64,000 bases of DNA from Leucobacter weissii. GTDB taxonomy: Bacteria > Actinomycetota > Actinomycetes > Actinomycetales > Microbacteriaceae. Each line of letters starts with the position of its first letter. The stretch's first letter is position 1. The notes beneath the pieces were generated by a model. The model was not told the origin of the DNA. It searched no databases and saw only the letters and a program-made list of their open reading frames with translations. The stretch covers positions 180,895 to 244,894 of the forward strand of contig NZ_JAGDYM010000009.1 in the NCBI RefSeq assembly GCF_017565745.1, in the 5' to 3' direction. The position numbers and the translations under genes were made by a program. Shown here piece by piece: positions 48,801-55,772 of the stretch.

Positions 48801-49223
48801 CACGTCCGTCGACGGCGCCGTCGACGCCAGCACCGGCACCCCGGCCGCGATCGCGTGCTCCTTCGCCGCGACCTTGTTCCCCGCCATCTCCAGCGCGCGC
48901 GTGCCCGGGCCGATGAACCGTATCCCCGCAGCCTCGGCCGCCTGAGCCAGCCCCGGGTTCTCCGACAGGAACCCGTAGCCCGGATAGATCGCATCCGCGC
49001 CCGACTCCGTCGCCACCCGCACGATCTCCGACACGTCCAGATACGCACGCACCGGATGACCCTCGGTCCCGATCAGATACGCCTCATCCGCCTTCAGCCG
49101 ATGCAGCGAGTTCCGATCCTCGAATGGGAACACCGCGACCGTCCGGACGCCCAACTCATGAGCCGCGCGAAACGCGCGAATCGCGATCTCCCCACGATTC
49201 GCCACCAACACCTTCTCGAACAT
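45819..49223 (-). CDS. pyc: Pyruvate carboxylase
   Basis: Biotin enzyme producing oxaloacetate from pyruvate, the main anaplerotic step. 1134 residues, full-length single chain: biotin carboxylase (KVLVANRGEIAIRAFRAA, GGGGRGMR, EMNPRIQVEHTVTEE), carboxyltransferase (RFLGEDPWERL, MLLRGQNTVGYTPYP, LAIKDMAGLL), and a C-terminal biotinyl domain with EAMKME. ATG at 49223 with AAGGAG; the longer frame is unsupported. It is followed by def. Confidence 0.97.
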   Translation of the reverse strand: MFEKVLVANRGEIAIRAFRAAHELGVRTVAVFPFEDRNSLHRLKADEAYLIGTEGHPVRAYLDVSEIVRVATESGADAIYPGYGFLSENPGLAQAAEAAGIRFIGPGTRALEMAGNKVAAKEHAIAAGVPVLASTAPSTDVDELIAGAREIGFPVFAKAVAGGGGRGMRRVEREEDLREALESAMREAESAFGDATMFIEQAVLRPRHIEVQVLADRTGATVHLFERDCSVQRRHQKVVEIAPAPNLDPAVRDALTRDAVAFAESIGYENAGTVEFLLDTEGPRAGQHVFIEMNPRIQVEHTVTEEVTDVDLVQAQMRIAAGETLEELGLTQDRIQLRGAALQCRITTEDPAQGFRPDLGRITAYRSPGGGGVRLDGGTINPGAHISPHFDSMLAKLTCRGRDFEAAVVRARRALAEFRIRGVATNIPFLQAVLDDPDFRAGDVSTAFIEERPGLLKLNKPKDRATRMLQYLADVTVNQPHGARPSAAEPALKLPVVDLASGPRPGGRERLLELGPDGYARALREQTALAVTETTFRDAHQSLLATRVRSKDLVAVAPHVARLTPELWSVEAWGGATYDVALRFLGEDPWERLAALREAMPNVPIQMLLRGQNTVGYTPYPPQVAEAFVREAAATGVDVFRIFDALNDVAQMRVAIDAVRETGTAVAEVALCYTGNLLSPAEDKYTLDYYLALAERIVDAGAHVLAIKDMAGLLRPQAAAKLVTALRERFELPVHLHTHDTPGGQLATLLAASAAGVDAVDAASAPMSGTTSQPSLSALVSALADTERDTGIDPGAVYALEPYWDAVRVAYRPFESGLPSPTGRVYTHEIPGGQLSNLRQQAIALGLAENFEKIEDMYAAADRILGRIPKVTPSSKVVGDLALHLAAVDADPEDFEAHPERYDIPDSVVGFLAGELGEIPGGWPEPFRSRVLASRRPSIEVADVAEADAALLQGSSQERRDALNRLLFPGPTAEFLDARARFGDLSILDTGDYLYGLEAGAEHAVDLSKGVRLYVGLEAIGEADDKGVRTVMVRVNGQLRPVFVKDQSVRVTVAQAEKADRTVPGQVAAPFSGTVTVKVRAGDRIAAGDTVASIEAMKMEAAITAPVAGTVQRVAFEGTRSVEAGDLVLVIEED

Positions 49224-49290
49224 GAGGCTCCTTCGCCAGTCGCACACGACCATTCACACACCGATATCAAACGAGTTCTGCCCAGGATTC

Positions 49291-49296
49291 ATCCTA
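49291..49296 (-). promoter_or_regulatory. Putative pyc -10 element
   Basis: TAGGAT on the minus strand about 68 bases before the pyc ATG, inside the 193-bp divergent pyc/parA gap. No clear -35 is seen. Confidence 0.35.
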
Positions 49297-49403
49297 TCGT
49301 GCACGGCGCTTCGCGATCTCCATCCCGTGCTCGGCCGCGCGCCCTCTCCCCGCGCGGCGGTCGTCTTCACATGACGATTGGAGCGGATTCGCAGCGCGAG
49401 GAC

Positions 49404-49409
49404 TAGACT
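49404..49409 (+). promoter_or_regulatory. -10 element for leaderless parA transcript
   Basis: TAGACT ends seven bases before the GTG at 49417; no Shine-Dalgarno is seen, so a leaderless mRNA is likely. Confidence 0.5.
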
Positions 49410-49416
49410 CTTTGTC

Positions 49417-50322
49417 GTGCATGTACTCAGTGTGAGCTCGCTCAAGGGCGGTGTCGGCAAGACGACTGTTGCGCTCGGCCTCGCCTCGGCCTCGTTCTCC
49501 CGGGGGCTTCGCACCCTCGTGGTGGATCTCGATCCGCAATCGGACGTCTCCACCGGTATGGACGTGAATCCCGAGGAATACGCGAACATCTCGAACGTGC
49601 TCGAGGATCCGCGCGAGCGCACGGTCCGCTCCGCGATCGCCCGCAGCGGCTGGAGCAAGCATCACGAGAGCGGCACCATCGACCTGCTGGTCGGAAGCCC
49701 GTCGGCCATCAATTTTGACGGCCCGCACCCGTCCGTCCGGGAGATCTGGAAGCTGGAGGAGGCGCTCGCGAGCGTCGAGGCCGACTACGATCTCGTGATC
49801 GTCGACTGCTCCCCCTCCCTCAACGCGCTCACCCGCACGGCCTGGGCGGCCAGCGACCAGGTGCTCGTGGTGACCGAGCCCGGCCTCTTCGCCGTATCCG
49901 CGGCGGATCGCGCGCTGCGGGCGATCGAGGAGGTGCGTCTCGGGCTGAGCCCGCGTCTGCAGCCGAGCGGGATCGTCATCAACCGCGTGCGCTCGCAATC
50001 GATGGAGCATCAGTTCCGGATCCGCGAGCTCCGCGAGATGTTCGGTCCGCTGGTGCTGGATCCTCAGCTGCCGGAGCGCCCGTCGCTGCAGCAGGCCCAG
50101 GGCGCCGCGAAGCCGGTGCACATGTGGCCGGGAGAGGCGGCGCAGGAGATGGCGGGATACTTCGACCGTGTGCTGGATCAGGTGCTGAGCGGGGCGGGGA
50201 TCGACGCGCCCGCCGCGGCCGCGGGATCGGTGCGACCCGAGCCGGGCACTGTCATGCCCGAAGACGGCTTGGATCTCACGCGCGACGACACGGCCTCGGG
50301 CGACGCCAAGCCCGAACGCTAG
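49417..50322 (+). CDS. Orphan ParA/MinD-type ATPase
   Basis: 301 residues. Deviant Walker A KGGVGKTT (10-17), Walker A' VVDLDPQSD and Walker B VIVDCSPSL are intact; a Pro/Asp-rich tail of about 50 residues is added. ParA proteins position DNA or protein cargo, but no parB follows. It neighbours ftsR, a second MerR gene and garA, suggesting a cell-division or positioning role. GTG 49417 is chosen because HVLSVSSLKGG is the natural N-terminus. Confidence 0.88.
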   Translation: MHVLSVSSLKGGVGKTTVALGLASASFSRGLRTLVVDLDPQSDVSTGMDVNPEEYANISNVLEDPRERTVRSAIARSGWSKHHESGTIDLLVGSPSAINFDGPHPSVREIWKLEEALASVEADYDLVIVDCSPSLNALTRTAWAASDQVLVVTEPGLFAVSAADRALRAIEEVRLGLSPRLQPSGIVINRVRSQSMEHQFRIRELREMFGPLVLDPQLPERPSLQQAQGAAKPVHMWPGEAAQEMAGYFDRVLDQVLSGAGIDAPAAAAGSVRPEPGTVMPEDGLDLTRDDTASGDAKPER

Positions 50323-50367
50323 GCGCTCGGCCCCGGGCTGCGGGGCTCGGTCCCGGACGGCGGGCGC

Positions 50368-50928
50368 TCAGCCGGTCTTGCGGGCCTCGCGCCGCACCGC
50401 GAGCTCGTCGACCTCGCTGCCGGCCGAGTCCCCGCGGTGCTCGTCCATGTCGACGAGCGAGGTCTCCACCTCGCGCAGCACCTTGCCGACCGCGATCCCG
50501 AAGACGCCCTGTCCTCGGCTGACCAGGTCGATCACCTCGTCGTTGGAGGTGCAGAGGTACACGCTGGCGCCGTCGCTCATCAGGGTGGTCTGAGCGAGGT
50601 CGTGCACCCCGGCCTCGTGCAGCTGCGCGACCGCCGTGCGGATCTGCTGCAACGAGATCCCCGTGTCGAGGAGCCGCTTCACGAGTTTGAGCACGAGGAT
50701 ATCGCGGAAGCCGTAGAGACGCTGCGAGCCGGAGCCCTTCGCCCCCTGGACCGTCGGCTCGACCAGGCCGGTGCGCGCCCAGTAGTCGAGCTGCCGATAG
50801 CTGATGCCCGCCGCCCGCGCGGCGACCGCGCCCTTGAAGCCGCCGTCCTTGTTCGGCTGGGGCAGCCCGTCGACGAAGAGGGGTTCCTGCTGCGGTGCGT
50901 CATTCGACGGTGACAAGACACCCTCCAT
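50368..50928 (-). CDS. MerR-family regulator, Rv1828/Cg1633 type
   Basis: 186 residues. N-terminal winged helix (GISYRQLDYWARTGLVEP and SGSQRLYGFRDILVLKLVKRLLDTGISL) and a C-terminal domain with TTLMSDGASVYLC and DLVSRGQGVFGIAVG. This is the second MerR gene of the conserved garA-ftsR-merR cluster. ATG 50928 has GAGGAG seven bases upstream. AT-rich AACCTT/AAACTT half-sites at 50998-51017 may be its operator. Confidence 0.88.
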   Translation of the reverse strand: MEGVLSPSNDAPQQEPLFVDGLPQPNKDGGFKGAVAARAAGISYRQLDYWARTGLVEPTVQGAKGSGSQRLYGFRDILVLKLVKRLLDTGISLQQIRTAVAQLHEAGVHDLAQTTLMSDGASVYLCTSNDEVIDLVSRGQGVFGIAVGKVLREVETSLVDMDEHRGDSAGSEVDELAVRREARKTG

Positions 50929-50997
50929 CACGATTCTCCTCGTCCCGAGCCGGTCGGGCTCCCTCAACGTTAGCCCCGGATGCACTCCCGAGCAATT

Positions 50998-51017
50998 AAC
51001 CTTCAACTAAAACTTTA
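50998..51017 (-). promoter_or_regulatory. Candidate MerR/FtsR half-sites
   Basis: AACCTTCAACTAAAACTTTA holds direct half-sites AACCTT and AAACTT 12 bp apart, in the gap between the two MerR genes, about 70 bases before the start of the downstream one. The same half-sites build the dyad before ftsZ. Confidence 0.45.
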
Positions 51018-51066
51018 GGCGTGTCGCGTCCGGGCCGTCCGCTCGCGAGCCCCGCCCGACCCGCGC

Positions 51067-51744
51067 CTACCGGCCGAGCTTGCGCCTGACCACTCCGCCG
51101 CGCACGGTCTCGAGCAGCGCGGCCAGCTCCAGCGCGTCCTCCGCCCCGCTCGGGCTGCCGCTGGCGGCTCCCCGCGCCTCCACCGCCTGCTCCACGAGCT
51201 CCGCGTCCCGCTCCGCGGCCACGCGCATGGCTCGGAGATGCCGCGGGGTGATCCCGTGCTCGGCCAGCTTCATCAGCGCCGTCACCTCGGCGATGCTGTC
51301 ATGCGGGAACACCTCCGCCGCGGGCAGGAGCCCCGCGGCGATGGCCTCGCCGATGAATCTGGACGCCGCGCCGGTCTGCCGCTGCAGTTCCTCACGGCCG
51401 AGCACGCGTCGCGGCGAGAGGATGCTCGAGGCGCTGCGCGGGCCGGCGCCGGGGATCACCGGATCGCGGCCCTGATCGATCTCGGCGAGCACCTCGGCGA
51501 TCACCCTGAGCGGCAGGTAGTGATCGCGCTGCAGCGTGAGGATCAGGCGCAGCCGCTCGACGTGCGCCTGAGAGAACTTGCGGTACCCGGACTTCGAGCG
51601 CTCGGGCGCGATCAACCCCTGCTCTTCGAGGAAGCGCAGTTTCGAGGGGCTCAGGTCGCCGAAGTCGCCCTGCAGGAGGGCGAGAACCTGGCCGATGCTG
51701 AAAAGCCCGCTCTCGCCCGGGGCCCGGGCCGTGCGCGGCGCCAC
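51067..51744 (-). CDS. ftsR: MerR-family regulator FtsR
   Basis: 225 residues. The winged helix (FSIGQVLALLQGDFGDLSPSK, then LRFLEEQGLIAPERSKSGYRKFS) precedes a long helical C-terminal part with FPHDSIAEVTALMKLAEHGI. It sits directly after garA and before the second MerR gene, the order in Corynebacterium, where FtsR activates ftsZ. The GTG starts one base after the garA stop. Orthology rests on synteny and domain layout. Confidence 0.85.
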   Translation of the reverse strand: MAPRTARAPGESGLFSIGQVLALLQGDFGDLSPSKLRFLEEQGLIAPERSKSGYRKFSQAHVERLRLILTLQRDHYLPLRVIAEVLAEIDQGRDPVIPGAGPRSASSILSPRRVLGREELQRQTGAASRFIGEAIAAGLLPAAEVFPHDSIAEVTALMKLAEHGITPRHLRAMRVAAERDAELVEQAVEARGAASGSPSGAEDALELAALLETVRGGVVRRKLGR

Positions 51745-51745
51745 G

Positions 51746-52222
51746 TCACACCTGATCCGGGAGATCGAAGCGGGAGGCGAAGAACGTGAACTTGAACTTG
51801 CCCACCTGGACCTCGGCTCCGTCCTCGAGATCGTGACCGGCGTCGATGCGATGCCCGTCCACGAACGTCCCGTTCAGAGATCCGAGGTCGCGAACGGAGA
51901 AGGCGGTCCCGCTCCGCCCGAACTCGGCGTGCCTGCGCGAGACCGTGACGTCGTCGAGGAAGATGTCGACCGCGGGATGACGTCCGGCGACGGTGACGTC
52001 CTGATCGAGCAGGAACCGTGCCCCGAGATCCGGTCCGCGGCGCACGACGAGCAGGGCGGCTCCGGACGGGAGAGCGCTCACGGCCTCCCGCTCGTCGACC
52101 GAGAGATCGGTCGTGCGGGAACGCACCAGAGCGCCGAGGTCCTCCCGGAACTGCTGGGTGGCGCGCGCTTCGGTGTCACCCGGGCGATGAGCCTGTTCCT
52201 CGGCGTTCACGTCGTTACTCAC
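51746..52222 (-). CDS. garA: FHA-domain metabolic regulator GarA/OdhI
   Basis: 158 residues. A C-terminal FHA domain (VAGRHPAVDIFLDD, SRRHAEF, GSLNGTFVDG) binds 2-oxoglutarate dehydrogenase and glutamate enzymes when the N-terminal tail is unphosphorylated. That tail normally holds ETTSVFRADL; here it is RATQQFREDL, so only one Thr (Thr22) of the TT pair remains. It is upstream of ftsR as expected. Kinases such as PknL in this window could act on it. Confidence 0.9.
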   Translation of the reverse strand: MSNDVNAEEQAHRPGDTEARATQQFREDLGALVRSRTTDLSVDEREAVSALPSGAALLVVRRGPDLGARFLLDQDVTVAGRHPAVDIFLDDVTVSRRHAEFGRSGTAFSVRDLGSLNGTFVDGHRIDAGHDLEDGAEVQVGKFKFTFFASRFDLPDQV

Positions 52223-52331
52223 TCTTCTGCTCGTATGCGTTGTCCGGCCTCTTGGGCCTTCGTTCTACGTTACCGCAGCCCACGACAAGACGCATCCCGG
52301 AGTTCGCCGAGATCCCGCTCGCGCGCCGCGC

Positions 52332-53825
52332 TCAGGAGCGCTCGTGGGCTTCGAGGAAGTCGTACACCTCGTGGGCGTCGACTCCGGGGAAGGTGCCGGT
52401 CGGCAGTGCGGCGAGCAGGCTCGTCGGCGTCGCCGCCTCGGGCCACGCCGAGGCCTCCCACTTCCTCGTCAGCTCGTCGCTCGCGCGGCGGCAACAGCTC
52501 TCGTCGGGGCAGAACGACTGGGAGCGATGCGGGGTCTCGCGGCCGCGGAACCACTTGACCGCGTCGAAGGCCACGCCGACGCTGACCGAGTACTCCCCCT
52601 CCTTCGCCTTCTCGACCCGGGAGGTGCACCAGTAGGTGCCGCCGGAGATCATGTCCGTGTACTGGTACCAGGGGTTGAAACGATCCGGCTGGCCGAAGAC
52701 GGTGCGCGCGGTCCAGTTGCGGCAGACCATCGCCCCCTCCAGGTTCCCCAGCGCGTCGGAGGGGAAGCGCACCCCGTCGTTCTCATAGGCCTTGATGAGG
52801 GTGCCGGACTCGTGCACCTTCATGAAGTGCACGTCGAGATCGAGATGCCGGGTCGCCAGATTCGTGAAGCGATGAGCGGCCATCTCGTACGAGACGCCGA
52901 ACGCGTCGCGCAGGTCCTCCATCGAGATCCGCCGCTGCTTCTTCGCCTCGCTCAGATACTCCACCGCAGCCCGCTCCGGGAGCAGCACGGCGCCGGCGAT
53001 GTAGTTCGCCTCGACCCGCTGCCGCAGGAACTCGCCGTAGCTGCTCGGTTCCTCGTGCTTGCAGATCAGGCTCGCGAGCGCGCGCAGGATCGGGGCCCGC
53101 GCATCCCGCGAGGGAAGATTCGCGCCCAGATAGATCCGGCCGTTGCGGCGGTCGATGACCGATCTGGTCGAGTGCGGCATGTCGCCGACGTAGTGGAGGC
53201 TGAATCCGAGCTTCTCGGCGATGTTCGAGATGGACTGCTGCGAGACCGGGCCGCGCGCGTACTCCTCCATGGCGAGCAGCTCGGTCGCGGCCTCCTCGAG
53301 TTCCGAGAAGTAGTTGCCGCGCACCCGCATCTCGGCCCGCAGCTCAGTGTTGGCCCGTCGCGCCTCCTCCGGCGTGGCCGCGCGCTCGCGGTGCAGGCGC
53401 TCCACCTCCTGATGCAGCCCCAGGATCGCCTGCAGCGTGTCGTCCGGCGTCGCCTTCGAGACGCGGATCGGCTGGATCCCGAGCGAGCTGAACACCGCGC
53501 CCCGCTGCGCGCGCTCCACGGCGATCTCGAGCGCGGCGCGGCGGCTCGGCGCCTCCGGGATCAGCAGCTCGTCCACGGTGCACTCGAGGGCGTCGGCGAG
53601 CGCGCGCAGCACCGGGAGACTCGGCTCGCGCTTGCCGTTCTCGATCGCCGAGATCTGAGAGGGCGCGCGGTCGACCGATCGGGCCAGCTGCTCGAGCTTG
53701 AGCCCGAGCTGGATCCGGCGCTCGCGCACCCTGCGCCCGAGCAGGAGGGCATCGCCGGCGTCGGCCTCGGCGGTGTCGGTTCGCGTCGGTGCGGCGCGGG
53801 ACGCGTCAGCGTGGGTGAGAGTCAT
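52332..53825 (-). CDS. ramB: Acetate/glyoxylate regulator RamB (ScfR family)
   Basis: 497 residues. N-terminal Xre helix-turn-helix (about 29-89, RVRERRIQLGLKLEQLAR), a central IrrE-like domain, and a C-terminal region with clustered Cys (TYWCTSR, CPDESCCRR). RamB-type proteins regulate acetate and glyoxylate genes in Corynebacterium. It is divergent from malate synthase, the target expected of RamB. Palindromes at 53846-53881 may be operators. ATG start. Confidence 0.9.
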   Translation of the reverse strand: MTLTHADASRAAPTRTDTAEADAGDALLLGRRVRERRIQLGLKLEQLARSVDRAPSQISAIENGKREPSLPVLRALADALECTVDELLIPEAPSRRAALEIAVERAQRGAVFSSLGIQPIRVSKATPDDTLQAILGLHQEVERLHRERAATPEEARRANTELRAEMRVRGNYFSELEEAATELLAMEEYARGPVSQQSISNIAEKLGFSLHYVGDMPHSTRSVIDRRNGRIYLGANLPSRDARAPILRALASLICKHEEPSSYGEFLRQRVEANYIAGAVLLPERAAVEYLSEAKKQRRISMEDLRDAFGVSYEMAAHRFTNLATRHLDLDVHFMKVHESGTLIKAYENDGVRFPSDALGNLEGAMVCRNWTARTVFGQPDRFNPWYQYTDMISGGTYWCTSRVEKAKEGEYSVSVGVAFDAVKWFRGRETPHRSQSFCPDESCCRRASDELTRKWEASAWPEAATPTSLLAALPTGTFPGVDAHEVYDFLEAHERS

Positions 53826-53845
53826 CCCACCATGGTGACAGCTTC

Positions 53846-53881
53846 CCGAAATTTCGGCAAACAGAAATCCTCGGTAATTTC
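53846..53881. promoter_or_regulatory. Candidate RamB operators in the ramB-aceB gap
   Basis: A perfect palindrome CCGAAATTTCGG (53846-53857) is followed by GCAAAC and by an inverted GAAAT...ATTTC pair (53864-53868, 53877-53881). The AT-rich pair stands out in a GC-rich gap of 162 bp and resembles the TTTGCAAA-like sites of RamB only loosely. Confidence 0.45.
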
Positions 53882-53987
53882 ACCCCGGAAACAGCCTCGA
53901 GTGGCGGCGTAGCAGTCCCAGGATGGAGAACAACACCGATTGATCCGGGTCTTCGACTCCGATCATCCATTCCGAGGGAGGCTCACC

Positions 53988-55649
53988 GTGACCACCACCG
54001 CACCCGTCGTCGCTCAACCGGCCGGCGCCGCGCACGCCGCGCGCATCGAGGTCTTCGGCCCGGAGATCGACCGGGCCGAAGAGATCCTGACCCCCGAGGC
54101 CCTGACCTTCCTCAACGAGCTGCATCACCGCTTCGCCGGGCAGCGGCACGATCGTCTCGCGGACCGGCAGCGGCGGCGCTACGAGATCGGCAACGGCCGC
54201 GATCCGCAGTTCCGCGAGGACACCCGCGCGATCCGCGAGGATTCGGAGTGGCGGGTCGCGGGACCGGGACCGGGCCTCGAGGATCGCCGGGTCGAGATCA
54301 CCGGCCCGACCGACCCCAAGATGACCATCAACGCCCTGAACTCCGGCGCCCGCGTCTGGCTGGCCGACCAGGAGGACGCGACGAGCCCCACCTGGCGCAA
54401 CGTGATCGGCGGGCAGCTCTCGCTCTACGATGCGATCCGCGGGCAGCTCAGCTACACGAGCCCGGCGTCCGGGTCCGCGCCGGAGAAGCACTACGAGGTG
54501 ACCGCCGAGCGCACGCCGACGATCGTGATGCGTCCCCGCGGCTGGCACCTCGTCGAGAAGCACATCCGCTTCACCGACGCGCAAGGGCAGTCGGGGGCCG
54601 CCTCGGGCAGCCTCGTCGATTTCGGGCTCTACGCGTTCCACAACGCCGAGCAGCTCATCGCGAACGGGCGCGGGCCGTACTTCTACATCGCCAAGCTCGA
54701 GTCGAGCGAGGAGGCGAAGCTCTGGGACGAGGTCTTCTCGTTCACCGAGGAGTACCTCGGCATCGGACACGGGACGATCCGCGCCACGGTGCTCATCGAG
54801 ACCCTGCCGGCGGCCTTCGAGATGGAGGAGATCCTCTACGCGATGAAGGACCACATCGCGGGGCTCAATGCGGGCCGCTGGGACTACATCTTCTCGATCA
54901 TCAAGAACTACCGCGGCCGCGGCGCGCGCTTCGTGCTCCCGGATCGCAGCGAGGTGACGATGACGGTGCCGTTCATGCGCGCCTACACCGAGCTTCTGGT
55001 GCAGACCTGCCACAAGCGCGGCGCGCACGCGATCGGCGGCATGAGCGCCTTCATCCCGAATCGCCGCGACCCCGAGGTGACCGCCCGGGCGGAGGAGAAG
55101 GTGCGCGCCGACAAGCATCGCGAGGCGAACGACGGCTTCGACGGCACCTGGGTGGCGCACCCGGATCTGATCCCGGTCGCGCGGGCCGAGTTCGACGCCG
55201 TGCTCGGCGACCGCCCGAACCAGGTCGACCGGCAGCGCGACGACGTCCGCGTGACCGCAGCGGAGCTGCTCGACGTGCGCATCGGTCGCGAGATCACGGA
55301 GGCCGGGGTGCGGGACAACGTGTCGGTGGCGATCCGCTACATCGAGGCCTGGCTGCGCGGCCTGGGCGCGGTCGCGATCGACAACCTGATGGAGGATGCG
55401 GCGACGGCCGAGATCAGCCGTTCGCAGATCTGGCAGTGGATCCACCAGGATCAGGTCACCGCCGAGGGCACCCGGATCACCCGGGACTGGGTGCGCCGCC
55501 TCGTGGACGAGACCCTCGCGGGCTTCGCCCGCTTCGAGGGGGACCGATACGACGACGCGGTCTCGCTCTTCGAGGACGTGGCGCTCGGAGACCACTTCCC
55601 CACCTTCCTGACCGTCCCGGCGTACAGCCGCTACCTCGTGGACGCCTGA
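53988..55649 (+). CDS. aceB: Malate synthase A
   Basis: Condenses glyoxylate with acetyl-CoA to malate. 553 residues with ITGPTDPKMTINALNSGA, WLADQEDATSPTW, RPRGWHLVEKH, LIETLPAAFEMEEILY, GGMSAFIPN and VAHPDLIP, all typical of the AceB isoform. GTG 53988 is preceded by GGGAGG six bases upstream; the longer frame lies in the regulatory gap. No isocitrate lyase gene (aceA) is present nearby. Confidence 0.96.
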   Translation: MTTTAPVVAQPAGAAHAARIEVFGPEIDRAEEILTPEALTFLNELHHRFAGQRHDRLADRQRRRYEIGNGRDPQFREDTRAIREDSEWRVAGPGPGLEDRRVEITGPTDPKMTINALNSGARVWLADQEDATSPTWRNVIGGQLSLYDAIRGQLSYTSPASGSAPEKHYEVTAERTPTIVMRPRGWHLVEKHIRFTDAQGQSGAASGSLVDFGLYAFHNAEQLIANGRGPYFYIAKLESSEEAKLWDEVFSFTEEYLGIGHGTIRATVLIETLPAAFEMEEILYAMKDHIAGLNAGRWDYIFSIIKNYRGRGARFVLPDRSEVTMTVPFMRAYTELLVQTCHKRGAHAIGGMSAFIPNRRDPEVTARAEEKVRADKHREANDGFDGTWVAHPDLIPVARAEFDAVLGDRPNQVDRQRDDVRVTAAELLDVRIGREITEAGVRDNVSVAIRYIEAWLRGLGAVAIDNLMEDAATAEISRSQIWQWIHQDQVTAEGTRITRDWVRRLVDETLAGFARFEGDRYDDAVSLFEDVALGDHFPTFLTVPAYSRYLVDA

Positions 55650-55658
55650 GCCACCGGC

Positions 55659-55697
55659 GTGAGCGCGGGTCGGGCGTACGGCCCGCCCCGCGCTCAC
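55659..55697 (+). terminator. Terminator after aceB
   Basis: GTGAGCGCGG (55659-55668) pairs perfectly with CCGCGCTCAC (55688-55697); the intervening GTCGGGC and GCCCGCC extend the stem. It begins nine bases after the aceB stop. Confidence 0.75.
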
Positions 55698-55726
55698 GTA
55701 TATTGGTCTCTACCGAGCTGATCGGC

Positions 55727-55751
55727 GGCGCGCGGAGCCGCTCCGCGCGCC
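55727..55751 (+). promoter_or_regulatory. GC-rich stem-loop in the permease leader
   Basis: GGCGCGCGGA (55727-55736) and TCCGCGCGCC (55742-55751) form a perfect 10-bp stem with a 5-nt loop, just upstream of the GAGGAGG ribosome site of the permease gene. It may restrict initiation or act as an operator. Confidence 0.45.
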
Positions 55752-55772
55752 TCCCTCGAGGAGGAGGCCAAC

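Noticed and set aside
45627..49406. 1259-codon open frame antisense to pyc
   Set aside because: Arg/His/Leu/Asp-rich shadow of the pyruvate carboxylase frame with no motif and no ribosome site.
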